DNA of 64,000 nt from Tetraselmis striata (taxonomy: Eukaryota > Chlorophyta > Chlorodendrophyceae > Chlorodendrales > Chlorodendraceae): contig VCJN01001639.1 in NCBI GenBank assembly GCA_006384855.1, positions 62,001 through 126,000 of the forward strand, read 5' to 3'. This document shows positions 23,929 to 35,405 of this stretch, piece after piece. The notes under the pieces were generated by a model, which saw only the letters and a list, made by a program, of their open reading frames with translations, did not search any database and had not been told where the DNA came from. Each line of letters begins with the position of its first letter. Within the stretch, counting starts at the first letter, position 1. The position numbers were made by a program, and so were the translations under genes.

Positions 23929-26900
23929 CTTATTTGTACATACATACATATATGGGCAAACGACAAAGGTGGACCCGCCCCGGGGGGCCAGACGACGAAA
24001 GTGGACCCAGCGAGACTGACGACTAAAACTGCGAAAATCCACGGATGAATCAAGCCCATTTTCATGTCGTGTCGGGGCACCAGAAACCCTGGCTCTATCC
24101 TGCCATATACCAGCAGGGTTCTCAGGGTTGTTCACATCCCGACCCTGTCGGTACGAGTACCCGTATTATACCGGTAGTCCCTGCGATGACTCGTCGCGTC
24201 AAATCAAATTTGAACAGTATCGGTAGGGTACGGTCCCCGTACTGTTACCGGCCGCGCAGCGGCGAATGTCGGGCGCGGCGCCCGGCGCCCGACGCGATCC
24301 CGCGATTTAGCAACGACGCGATGAGCCGGCCCGATACAACACCACAGCTTTGTCGGCTTACAGCCCAGCCACACTACCCTCCGGGCACGCACAACGACGA
24401 AGCGAATCAGCCGGCGCCCCCCGCCTCGTAGGCGACCGCCTCTGCGTGTAATTAACTTGCGTTTGCACGGCCTGGAAGTCGTCGTCGCTGTCCGACGGCG
24501 ACGACATGGTGAAGCGCCTTTACGAAAGGCTACGGTTCAATAACGGGCGTTTGGCTTTTGCGAGTCAGCGCCACTGACTCGGCGACCATGGTGCGCCGAG
24601 CAGACGAATAGACGATCCCGCCAGGCCAGCAATCGGGTCAAAGTCGCCTACTTGTAAATTCGAAAGCGGGGCGTACGGGTACCGACGGCGGTAGTATGTG
24701 TACAGGTACGCGCAGACCCTACATTATAATAATACTAATATCGTGTTAATTACATAATACTAATCCTTGCCCTACGTTTACAGCAGGGAAGCAGTACAGG
24801 TACAAATTTCGATTAAAACCCGCTTGGGTCCACTTTTGTCGTCTGGCCCCCCGGGGCGGGTCCACCTTTGTCGTTTGCCCTACATATATATAATATATGC
24901 ATGATATAAATATATGACATATATGATGTACAGATGTATATATATGTGAACAGCGCGACACAGATGAGTAAGTGTGTAAGGATGGGTGACCGGCACAGAG
25001 GTGGCCAGCGATGGAAGCTTCCTCGCAGCCAACCGCACATGCGTCACGATAGAAGAGTGGGAACGGCAGGGGGAAGGGGGCACATGCGGGGAAGGGGGGT
25101 ATCAGCGCGCACCTTGGCAGGCCGATGGAGTGCACAGGGAGGCCCTCCAAGGCGTAAAGCAACGCCGCCGCGAGGTGGTCCTGCCCACAGCCCTCGCGTC
25201 CACACACGAGAAGGCGCGGCCGCTGGCACGGCACAAACCAGGATGGCAGCCCTGGAAGCGGTAGACAACACCGTGCTGGAGTCACCGACAATGGCAGTGA
25301 AATGTCCCGCGGTCTCAAGATAGGCGTAGACAGGCAGGCGGACAGAAATGGAGGGAGGTCTCACCAATGGTTGGGTCTTCATCATCGGCCACCTCATCCT
25401 CCTCAGCTGCAGCGTCCATCTGTTCGTCTCTGCTGGCGCCAGTTGCACCCAGGGCCATCTGAAACTTCTGCGCCGCTGGGTTGGCCATGCGCTTGGCGGG
25501 CACCAGCGCCGCAGCGCTGCATCCGCCAGGGATGCGCGGCCCCGCGCGCCCGTCGGCCGACAGCGCCACGGCTGCGGGCGGGAACGCGTCGTAGACGGCA
25601 CGCAGCGCCGCGCCCAGCGGCCCGGCGACGCACGGCGCCACTAGCTTGGACAGCGGCCGGGCGGAGGCGGCTGAGGAGCGGTTGCTGGCTGGTGTGATGG
25701 AGGAGAAGGCGGTGAGGAAATCCTGGCGGAGAGGGGACAACGCCAAGTCAGAGGCTCAGAGCAAGGTAGGCAGAAGTATGGCCGGTAGGTGTTGGGGTTT
25801 GCGAATGAAGCCTGGACCAGAGCACGCACGCACCACAGTGCCAACGAAAACAGTTACATTATAAGCTTTAAATAGACTATTCCGATGCATAACTTGACTC
25901 CTTAATTGCTGGTGCATGGCATGGCATTGGGGGGGGGGGGGGGGGGGGGCGGGGGGGCAACCTGTCGGCTGACATTGACCAGCTGCGGGTCGATCTGCAG
26001 CTTGTCCTCGCTTTCGTAGATCTGCGGGTAGCGCCGCCGCACGGCGCGCAGCGCGGCCTCGGTGCACAGCGCCTTCAGGTCCGCGCCGCAGTAGCCCACG
26101 CTCATGCCGGCCAGCTCGGCGCGCAGCGGCGGTCCAGGCTGCTGCTGCCACCTGCCCGCCACCAACGCACGAAATTGGCCGGCATCACATCAAATGAACT
26201 GGCGCACACTGACTCAACGGGTCAGCCAAGCAGGCAACTCATTGCTCGGTGGCATGCCCAGGACTCGATTGGGATGACACTTGTGAGCACAAGCACGAGG
26301 CACACATCGCAGCTTGCAGCATGTACGACAATTTCCACACTACAGAAATAACATGCCAAGTGGTATTCTTTGGGATGGGGGTATGTTGGTGATCGCTGGT
26401 AACCACCATTCCTAGAACACAGAGCCATTTGCGATTAACAACCTTTAATGGACACAGAGAAAGGAGGCCAGGGGGGGAGGGGGGTTGGAGGGGGTCGCAC
26501 TTGCGGGTATGGATTTCGAGGATGGCGTCGCGCGCGGCTGCGTTGGGTAGCGGGAAGAGCAGCTCACGATCAAAGCGGCCAGGCCGCCGCAGCGCACCGT
26601 CGAGGGAATCCACGCGGTTTGTGGCACCGATGACGACGACCTGCAGACGCAAGAGGCAATAAGCCGCCCAGCATTTCAGCCGGACAAGAGAGATGGCAGG
26701 AGCGGCTCAGCATGTGGACGGCTGCTGCTGCAGTCATGGCTCTGCCGGGTTGCTCGGTGACAGGCCAGCCGAGATGGGCGCCCACCTTGCCGCGGCCATC
26801 CAGACCGTCCATGAGCGCCAGCAGCGTGGACACAATTGAGTTGTGGATCTGGTCTTGCTTGGAGCTGCGCACTGGCGCGAGGCCGTCGATCTCGTCAAAG

Positions 26901-28867
26901 AAGATGATGGACGGCTGCTGCCTTGCGGCCTCCTCGAACAGCAGGCGCAGCTGCCGCTCCGACTCGCCTACCCACTTGGACAGCAGGTCCGCGCCTGGCG
27001 CGCCGACAGCAGCAGAGGGGGTCAGAGCATGCAGCTCGGGGATGACCGGGCGCAAGTGCACGGGCATTAGAGGCACACGCAGCGCTCCGTGCCAGCTCCA
27101 TACAACTGCGAGGGCCAACTGGAGACAGGGCAGTGGTTCCCGGCGGATAAAGGGCGGTGACTGGGATGGGCAGTTGCTCGCCTTTCCGCATGAAGAAGGC
27201 GACCTTCTGGCCAGCGCGCGAGGCCGATGCCGCCAGCGCCCGCGCCACAAGCGTCTTGCCGGTGCCGGGTGGGCCGTAGAACAGGACGCCGCGCGGGGGC
27301 GACAGGTGGAAGCGCTCAAAGAGCTCAGGGTAGACCAGCGGCAGGAACACCATCTCCTTCAGCGCGCGCACATAGTGGTCGAGCCCGCCCACCGAGTCCC
27401 ACCCGACCGAGGCATCTACGCGCATGGGCGTGATCTCCGCGCCCGCGCGCTCCTCCGCGCCGCCGCCGGCTTTGCGGCTGGCCGGGCCCCCAAGGCCCTG
27501 CATGCCAGGCACGCCGGACAGGTCCAGAGGCGGCCGGCCCGGGGTGCCGGCCGTGGGGGTGGCCTGCGCATCAGTTGCGCGCGCAGAGAGGACCCCCGTC
27601 AGTCAAGAGGCCGCGGCCAAGCAGCATACATGGGCGCGATTGCTGATGGGCAGCCCAAGAGGCGCCTCGCCCACTGGCATCCGCATACAGCTGTCCGCAT
27701 GACGCCAGGCCATACCACCTGGGTTGAGCAGTTGGCGTGTTCCGGTCGTGGAATGCGGGCAGTGAGCCAGACCAAGCGAAGCAAGCCGGCCTAATACTTG
27801 GTGCATGCAGGCTGACACCTTCCCATCTCAAGTAGCGCTGCGCCGCTTTCCGCGAGGAGTGTAGCGACTATATAAACATTTCATCCATTCTTAAATCACA
27901 GCCTGAGTAGATATCACGGGCATGTTGTAGCTACATGTGCGTGTGCATTATCCGCACAATGACATGCAGTTCATATATGGCTTGAGCAAACTGCTCCCCC
28001 CCCCCTCCCCCCCCTCCCCCCCCCCCCCCCCTTCATCCCCTGGGACATTGACTTCCGATTCACGTTGTGCATCAGATGGTCGAGTGGCCGCCAATGGCAG
28101 CATTGACCTCTGGCGCGCAACTGACTGCCGGATGAGACCTGGAGGCCTGCGCCAGGGCGTGGCCTGCCGCTCGATGGTAGGCCAGGGCACTGCAGACGCG
28201 GGCAAGCGCACCTGCACGCCCTCCGGCAGGCCCAGCCCGCCCATGCCGGGGCCCAGCAGGCCCAGCCCGCCCTGTAGCGCCCGCCAGCCGCCGCCTGCGG
28301 GGTCCGCATCGTCCAGGATGGAGTCGTCGCTCCAGGTGCGCTGCAGGCGGGCGCCGAAGCCCTCTTTGCGCGAGCGCTTGCGCGACAGGAACCCCCCGCG
28401 GTGGCCGCTGCTGCCGCCAGTTGCTGGGCGCTCCCGCAGCTCCCGGGGCCGCTTGCGCAGCTGCCGCCGCTGCTTTGGCATAGGGCGAGGCTGCGCAGAT
28501 AAAAGGGGCGGGCGGTCGTAGCGTGAGGATGTGCCTACCCTCAGCCCTGCCGGCTGGATGGAGCATGAGCGCCCGTATGAAGGCACACAGACCATTCCAG
28601 AGCTACTGGGAAAGAAATAAAGCATCTCTGAATGTTTGCGCCTGCTACTTTGGGAGAGATATGGAAGCATACCCTGAGATGGGGGGTGTTGGGGGGGGGA
28701 GGGGGATGATGGTGTGCTCACAGAGGTGGGGCAGCCAGAATGTGGATGGACCGAGAGGCAGTATGTAGCAGGCAGCCCGCACCAGCACGCAAGGGATGAC
28801 TCAGGAATTAAGATGGAAACAGACCAGACCAAAGCACTGCACTGCCGCCCTGGACAACCAGCATCCG

Positions 28868-28898
<31 letters not shown>

Positions 28899-30683
28899 AA
28901 CCGGCACAGCACCTGGTCCTGCACCGTCTTCCGCGCTCGTAACATGTACCGGCTCCGCCCGTCCTCTTCTTCTTCCTCCTCTTCCTCCTCCTCCTCCTCC
29001 TCGCCGTCTTCCTCCTCCTCCTCCTCCTCTTCCTCTTCCTCTTCCTCAAACGCCTGCCGCAGCCGCTCCTCCTCCCGCTGCGGGCTGTAGCGCTCCACCG
29101 CCGACCGCCGCTCTCGCAGGCTGTACCGGGTCGTCTGGCCTGCGTTGCGGTGCCCGACGTCTCGTCGCCTGGGCGTCTCCATCAGGCCCTGCTTCATGAT
29201 ACAGAGGGGGGGGGGGGGGGGGGGTGGCAGGGCATTATGTTGATGCCATGCAGCCGCATGCTGGGGGAGGGCATGACAAGTGGCAGTGCATGGCTGCTGG
29301 CGTGCTCATGCACAGGGTAGAGCGCTGCAAGTGAGAGCAGGCACACTGGAGATGGCCCTCGGGTTGGGGTCGGGGAGGGGGGGGGGGGGGGGTACCACGT
29401 TGCGCCGCATTGCGCGTGCTCTGCGCTCCCGCTGCGCGCGCTCCCTGAGCAGGAAAGCCATGAGATGCGCTCACATAAGGGCCTCCATCTCCATCTCATG
29501 TGCGCCCCCTCCGCCCCCCCCCCTACACCCCCCCCCACCCCTTGCCCCTGAAGGGACTGATGCCTACCGGCACGCCATGCGTTCAGACTCCATTGCATCC
29601 GATGAGTGCACTCATGTGAGGGAAACAACGCGTGGTGGCCATGAGTATCTGTGGCTGGTGAGGGTTTGGTCTGGCATGTCTGTCATGTACCGGTGTCTGC
29701 CAGAGTCGCCCCCATCCCGCTACCCCCACAGGCCCGTAAGAGTGCGCACCTCTCCATCATGTCCTGCCGCCGCTCCTCCTCCATCTCCTCCTGCTCCGCC
29801 TGCCGCCGCAGCCGCCGAAAATGCTGCTCCTGTACCTCCTCCTCCTCCTCCTCCTCCTCCACTTCTGCCTCCACCTGCAGCCGCCGCCGCCGAGCTGGCT
29901 TCTCATGGACCGGAGAGAAGCGTGCCGCGGGCCGCCGCGCACGGGTAGATCGCGTCAGCAGCCCCGCCTCCTCCTCCTCCTCCTCCTCCTCCTCCTCCGC
30001 CGCCTTCACCTCCTCCTGCCCCTCCTCCGCCTCCCCGCCCTCGTCGCCGCTCAGCGGTGAGTCATACTTGGCCTGGTACTCGTCGTCGTCCAGGTATTCC
30101 ATGTCCCCGCCACTGCTGCGCCGCGAGCGGCGCTGCTGCGTGGGCGCCTCCCCAGACGGCCCCGCTTGCCTGCGTGCCAGCCCGTTGGCCTGCACACACA
30201 GCACGCCCACAGCTGCGTCAGAGCCATGTCAAGCGCTGCCACGACCGCGCAGGCAGCAGCTGCCCATGCGGAGGCGTGGCGCGGGTGGGTGGGGCCGCGC
30301 AAACTGTCAGAGGCGCGAGAAATGCGGCCAGGAGTAGATAGAGATAGGAGGCGGCGCCGTGCGCGGGGCTGCCAGGGTGCCCCTGCCTGGCCGATGCGCG
30401 TAGGGAAGGGCAAGGAGGGGACAGGGCAGGGCAGGGAGAGGGTGAGGGCGCGCGCCTTGGTGTCCTGGTCAGGCGTGATGGTGCGGGACCGGGTGCTGCG
30501 GGCGGCGTCGCGCCCTCCTTGGTCCCCAGACCAGTACTGCGAGCGGGTGCCTTTTTCGCGCCGACCGCCTGATTTGCCGCCGGGCTTCGGCGCCCCCTCC
30601 CCTTGCTCCTCCTCGGAGCTGTAATCCAGCGGGGCGGCCGCGTTCCGCTGCCGCAGTCTGTAACCTTGCGCCTCCTCCGCCAT
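18902..30683 (-). CDS. ATAD2: ATAD2/Yta7-type AAA ATPase with bromodomain (20 exons)
   Basis: Nuclear chromatin ATPase; in animals and yeast this family binds acetylated histones and remodels or removes H3-H4. Exons on the minus strand: 30683-30456, 30189-29750, 29444-29399, 29188-28913, 28490-28212, 27563-27182, 26994-26786, 26640-26501, 26151-25962, 25722-25365, 25251-25113, 23777-23672, 23438-23255, 22790-22690, 22553-22411, 22316-22139, 21977-21809, 21184-21049, 20544-19488, 19069-18902. Phase is kept at every junction, giving 1642 aa. Order: acidic N-terminus with poly-Glu and a RYSLRERR block; AAA1 at about 440-730 with Walker A GPPGTGKT, Walker B IIFFDEID, sensor ATNRVD and RRPGRFDRE; degenerate AAA2 at about 850-1010 (GREGCGQDH where a P-loop would be); helical linker; bromodomain at about 1060-1180 ([32 protein letters not shown]); an Ala/Glu/Pro-rich stretch of 350 aa; and the conserved C-terminal helix ([19 protein letters not shown]). 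Three introns (1, 6, 16) appear to use GC donors. The ATG at 30683 starts the first frame with family-like RLRQRN. Confidence 0.93.
23850..23940. repeat. CT and TA microsatellites in intron 11
   Basis: A (CT)n run at 23851-23880 is followed by (AT)n to about 23930. The TA-rich DNA continues beyond the neighbouring TIR element (24881-24930), so that element inserted into TA-rich sequence. Confidence 0.95.
23954..24880. mobile_element. Non-autonomous TIR element in intron 11 of the ATAD2-like gene (927 bp)
   Basis: The first 56 bp, starting GGGCAAACGACAAAGGTGG, match the reverse complement of the last 56 bp with one substitution. Within each arm the block CGACRAARGTGGACCC occurs twice. Flanks are TA-rich (TATAT on the left, TACATATATA on the right), consistent with a TA-type target duplication. 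The interior has no transposase-like frame; the longest open stretch (24045-24431) has no recognisable motif. The near-identical arms point to a young insertion. The element leaves flanking splice sites untouched. Confidence 0.88.
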
Positions 30684-30884
30684 ACCTAGGAATGGACCGA
30701 GAGGAAGGGGGTCCAGTGTGGGTGAGATTGGAGGGGAGATGGGAGGAGTGTGTACCAGCACGGGGGAAAAAAAAACTACCCCGCCCAAAAAGTAATGCGA
30801 GTGTGTCCTGGTTGCAGCGCTGACGGCTAGGTAGGCTGCAAGTAAGGGTAAAGAACCCAGGGGCAAGTAGGGAGGTAAAGGGGG

Positions 30885-30917
<33 letters not shown>

Positions 30918-32385
30918 CTTGCATGCACCGCCGGAACTGTGTGGGGCGGCAACGCACAGAGGTTTCCACCGCCCTTATCGCCGCGTATCTGGGGCTGTCT
31001 GGGTGCTCTCCGGGGGCAGGCGGGCACAAGGCTCGTCTCTCTATTACTGCGGTTCCCGCCGCCTACGCCTCCATCACCCCCTGCTGTCTCTTTTCAGCCA
31101 TCACCTGAGCTTAAATAAATCAGAAAATTAAAAATATACCGCTTAAACCTGGTACTTATAGCGCTTGTTTTCCCCCGCCCCCTGCCTGCCGCCCATGGTA
31201 GTACTTTGCCTTCGCCCGACTACCCGGTGTCACGAAACCCATCGTTTCACGTTTCACTTACCGCCAAACAACTGCTCGTCCCTGCCGGCCGAACGACGAT
31301 ATTATGCCCCGCCCGGCGGCGCACTCCGCCGTGCCGCTGCATCGATCAGTGCCGATTTGTATCGAGGCCAATTGGCGTGTGCGTGAGAAGGAACACGGAG
31401 TTGGGGGGGGGGGGGGGGCGGTCACCCTTAGCCGCAGGAGTCGGGCTCGCAGCACCAACGGGGCAGTGATGCGACGCTGGCTGGGTGGCGATGGTGAGGG
31501 GTTGGTCGACACAGGGCTGGCGCGGGCAGCGCGCGCTCGTTTGAGGAATGTGAGAGGGCGGCGGGGGAAGCGGATCTCTAGCAGGCGTTGCCTCTGGCCG
31601 TTTATCACTGCGCGTGGTAAACAGTGGCTGGAACGAAGTGTATTGATCGACAGCAACGGGGCTGCGGCCCGCTTGGGAGGGGGGGGGGGGGGGGGAACTG
31701 TGAACTTTGAAGGACTGAGTGGGTGAGCGGTTCGTCCGAGCGCGGGAGCGCTCTTTCAACGACGCACGGTGCCCTCTGCAGCATGAGCAAGCAGCATACC
31801 TACGAAGGATTAGTCGCTACACAGTAATATCGGCTTTTTTAATATCTGATATCAGCTTCATCGATCATGTAGCGACTACAGGTATGTGCTGGTAGCGCGA
31901 CCATTGCGCGCAATAACAGACGTAAAACTACTTCCATGAGCAGGCGGGTAGGCACAGCCAGTTTTGCCAAAGGACCAGTGTCGGTGAATTACATCGGCGC
32001 TGAGGCCTGGCAAGACAACCAGGATGGGAGTGGAGGGTGGGTGTTGCGCAAGCAACAGCAAAAGGGATGGACTGTGCCGAGTCCGTGTCCCGCCTAAATA
32101 GCCAGTGCTGTTGAAGGGTCTAGAGCTGCTGCCACCAATCCTCCGGTGCCGGGGATGCCGGCGGCCGACGTACGAATCGGCGCACGGAGATTCCGGAAAT
32201 TTCCGGAGCATCGTGGCGCCGATTGCACACGGCCGACTAGGGCTGGCACCGCTATAGGATTGGGGCATCACTCCGTTGTCGTTTTCTAACCTCAGTAATG
32301 GATAAATTACATCACTAACTAATTTTCTAACCTCAGTTAATACTTAACAACGAGTGATCCAACAGTGTTGGAAATCCGTCACAGG
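30684..32385. other. Intergenic region upstream of the ATAD2-like gene
   Basis: No gene recognised. It should contain the ATAD2-like promoter; no TATA box is evident near 30690-30800. G runs lie at 30885-30917, 31404-31417 and 31679-31695. A short palindrome is at 31811-31881. Open frames at 31258-31790 occur on both strands and look like composition effects. Confidence 0.4.
31811..31881. repeat. Short palindrome with TAGTCGCTACA ends
   Basis: TTAGTCGCTACA at the left and TGTAGCGACTACA at the right are inverted, about 70 bp end to end. A related pair is at 36580-36622 (GTAGCGACCACATG / CATGTAGTCGCTAC). Size and arrangement fit a small MITE remnant. Confidence 0.6.
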
Positions 32386-33532
32386 TTCCCCTACCTCTTG
32401 GGTTGAGCGGAGGAAAAGCCGCGTCCGAAATCGCCTGGAATACGTGAGAATCAATACCGGTTGCAATACGGTTTTATCACGGATTTTTAGGCGTCCGTCC
32501 TCCGTCCTCCGTCCTCCGTCCTCCGTCCTCCGTCCGTCCTCCGTCCTCGTGTGCTGCGGCTTCGTGAATGAACCGTCATACGTTCGATCTGTGCTCGTTT
32601 GATTTCTAGGCACTCCTACCACAGTCCGTAAAAATCCTGCGACTAAGACGAATCTATTGCGAATTATACCGGAAACATACTGCAAAAATCACGAATGTCC
32701 GTCCTCCGTCCTCCGTCATACGCGCTTCGCGTATGAACCGTCATACACTCGGTGTTCGGTCGTTTGATTTCACGGTACAGGTACGAGGACGGTAAGGTTC
32801 TGAATAGATGCGCGTGTATTCTAGCCCAGGCACGCCATATATTCGTCTGAAACGCCAAAATAACGCGGCACCGCAGCGCGTTTTTACTGCTGAATCAGCA
32901 AGCGAGACTCGCCCTCTATATTTATACAGCGACTCTATATATATATACGGTGGTCCGAGGATAATATGCTCTAACACGATGCTGTAAAAACGGGTCGCCG
33001 CGGTGCGGGGGCAGTCCGCCGACCCGGGGCCCGGCGTCCGTCGACGGACGGGCGACGGTCGAACGACGGCGTCCGGCGTCCGGTGCCGGTACAGGCGGCG
33101 GGCGTGGCGATTCGCGGCGTGCCCGCCCCGTAGACCTGACGACCGGCCCGACCTGCGCGGCCTCGTGCGGGATCCGGGCCGCCTGTAGGCGGCTTGTACT
33201 GTATTGCTGATCTTGTAGTGCTGCTTTTTTGGGGGGGGGTAATACAACTTTAAGCGGTGGGTTGGGTACCGGCCTTTTTGTAATGCACACCAGTAGTCAG
33301 CGGCCCGCTTTTACGCGGCTTGCAGATTTAATCTGTTTTACAAAATAATACGTCTCTTTTGAAAAATAAATTACTGACAAATCTATAACGCTAAAAGCAT
33401 TATTACCCGGAAACAACAGTATTACAAGATCAACAATGCAAGCCGGCTAAAAGCGGCCCGCATCCCGCACGACGCTCAACCCAAGAGGTCGGGGCACCTC
33501 CACAGATCCCCGGCGCGAAGCGCCGCTTAGTC
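32386..33532. repeat. Copy A of a 1.15-kb tandem duplication
   Basis: Starts at TTCCCCTACCTCTTGGGTTG and ends at CGCGAAGCGCCGCTTAGT; it matches 33694-34845 at very high identity (only scattered differences and small indels). Contains CCGTCCTCCGTCCTC minisatellite blocks (32489-32547, 32697-32722) and a terminal palindrome. Open frames in it are identical between copies because of the recent duplication, not because of selection that I can see. Confidence 0.95.
33299..33466. repeat. Palindromic unit with GCGGCCCGCTTTTA arms (copy A)
   Basis: Arms at about 33300-33326 (GCGGCCCGCTTTTACGCGGC) and 33437-33463 (GCAAGCCGGCTAAAAGCGGC) are inverted with few mismatches. The same unit ends copy B (about 34615-34780). 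The right arm is also found at 1351-1386 next to the KDZ left end. The AT-rich interior and lack of ORF fit a MITE of about 170 bp. Confidence 0.75.
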
Positions 33533-33693
33533 CCGAATTAGTCTTGCAGAATGCTTCTATTTGCCTGATGACCATAACGAAGCGCCGCCTACGACCCGGG
33601 CTTTCCGTAAGTGGATTGCTCCCAAAACGGCCCGTCGTAGGGACGCTGCAAGGGTTTCACTGGTTCCAGTCCTGTCCCGGGGGCGAAAAACAA
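33533..33693. other. Spacer between the two duplication copies
   Basis: About 160 bp without coding potential. It includes TGTCCCGGGGGCGAAAAACA at 33668-33688, close to the stretch at 13817-13836 beside the KDZ right end. Confidence 0.5.
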
Positions 33694-34845
33694 ATTCCCC
33701 TACCTCTTTTGGGTTGAGGGGAGGAAAAGGAGAGCCGCGTCCGAAATCGCCTGGAATACGTGAGAATCAATACCGGTCGCAATACGGTTTTATCACGGAT
33801 TTTTAGGCGTCCGTCCTCCGTCCTCCGTCCGTCCTCCGTCCTCGTGTGCTGCGTCTTCGTGAATGAACCGTCATACGTTCGATCTGTGCTCGTTTGATTT
33901 CTAGGCACTCCTACCACAGTACGTAAAAATCCTGCGACTAAGACGAATCTATCGCGAATTATACCGGAAACATACTGCAAAAATCACGAATGTCCGTCCT
34001 CCGTCCTCCGTCATACGCGCTTCGTGTATGAACCGTCATACACTCGGTGTTCGGTCGTTTGATTTCACGGTACAGGTACGAGGACGGTAAGGTTCTGAAT
34101 AGATGCGCGTGTATTCTAGCCCAGGCACGCCATATATTCGTCTGAAACGCCAAAATAACGCGGCACCGCAGCGCGTTTTTACTGCTGAATCAGCAAGCGA
34201 GACTCGCCCTTTTCATTTATACAGCGACTATATGTACGGTGGTCCGAGTATATAATTACATGAGATAGCAGCAGGATATATTAGCTGTAAAATGATGCTG
34301 TAAAAACGGGTCGCCGCGGTGCGGGGGCAGTCCGCCGACCCGGGGCCCGGCGTCCGTCGACGGACGGGCGACGGTCGAACGACGGCGTCCGGCGTCCGGT
34401 GCCGGTACAGGCGGCGGGCGTGGCGATTCGCGGCGTGCCCGCCCCGTAGACCTGACGACCGGCCCGACCTGCGCGGCCTCGTGCGGGATCCGGGCCGCCT
34501 GTAGGCGGCTTGTACTGTATTGCTGATCTTGTAGTGCTGCTTTTTTGGGGGGGGTAATACAACTTTAAGCGGTGGGTTGGGTACCGGCCTTTTTGTAATG
34601 CACACCAGTAATCAGCGGCCCGCTTTTACGCGGCTTGCAGATTTAATCTGTTTTACAAAATAATACGTCTCTTTTGAAAAATAAATTACTGACAAATCTA
34701 TAACGCTAAAAGCATTATTACCCGGAAACAACAGTATTACAAGATCAACACTGCAAGCCGGCTAAAAGCGGCCCGCATCCCGCACGACGCTCAACCCAAG
34801 AGGTAGGGGCACCTCCACAGATCCCCGGCGCGAAGCGCCGCTTAG
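33694..34845. repeat. Copy B of the 1.15-kb tandem duplication
   Basis: Matches 32386-33532 nearly throughout. Differences are mainly a shorter CCGTCCTC block, changes around 34220-34300 and a few substitutions. The period is about 1308 bp including the spacer. Identity suggests a very recent event. Confidence 0.95.
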
Positions 34846-35125
34846 TAATTAATGATAGTAATAATTAATGGGATGCGGGGGGGGGGGGGGGGGGGGGTTG
34901 ATTTTTTAGCGACTACTACTACTACTACGACTACGACTACTACCACAAAGTAATACTACCTGCTACTGCTGGCACCATTGTTAAAAATGTTGCTGCTGAC
35001 CTGACCACGAGTCAGGGCGGATAAAAGGTGAATAAGATTATATTGTCGTTATATCCGTTACACAGTAAAAGTAAATTGAAGTTCGCCCCGGGACATCGGC
35101 CGAAGCCGCCCCAGCCTCGTGCGCC
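34846..35125. other. Spacer with G run and trinucleotide repeat
   Basis: A G run at 34878-34898 and a (CTA/CGA)n-like microsatellite at 34911-34945. No gene. Confidence 0.7.
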
Positions 35126-35315
35126 AACTGCAGTCGTAGGTCTGGCATAGCCCGTCGACCATTGCCTCATTCGAACCCCGAAGGGCTAATGCATCAACCG
35201 AGTAAACCCGGGACACGCCGGGCCGATATTGCCGAAATACATCGGCCAGGAATCGAATCCGGGTCTCTCGCACACAAGACGACCGCTCTACCGAGCGGGC
35301 AAGGGATGTACCTTG
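35126..35315 (-). repeat. tRNA-derived SINE, copy 1
   Basis: On the minus strand the head reads like a tRNA: GCTCGGTAGAGCGGTC as D arm and A box, an anticodon-like arm, and GGATTCGATTCCTGG as T arm and B box. A tRNA-unrelated body follows, ending at CCTACGACTGCAGT. The whole unit of about 190 bp recurs at 36345-36531 in the same orientation, so it is a SINE and not a functional tRNA. Transcription would be by RNA polymerase III from the internal boxes. Confidence 0.85.
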
Positions 35316-35405
35316 TTATATAGTAATCATATACTTACATGAGCTAGCAGCAGAAGGCGATATCATGAAATCACCAAAAAAAAAGGGGACAATCAGAAAG
35401 GTCCT

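Noticed and set aside
31835-31860. U2 snRNA-like TTTAATATCTGATA
   Set aside because: The rest of U2 is absent and the stretch lies in a small palindrome.
35250-35315. A functional tRNA gene on the minus strand
   Set aside because: No 3' acceptor half pairs with the 5' part, and the whole 190-bp unit is repeated at 36345-36531, so it is a SINE head.
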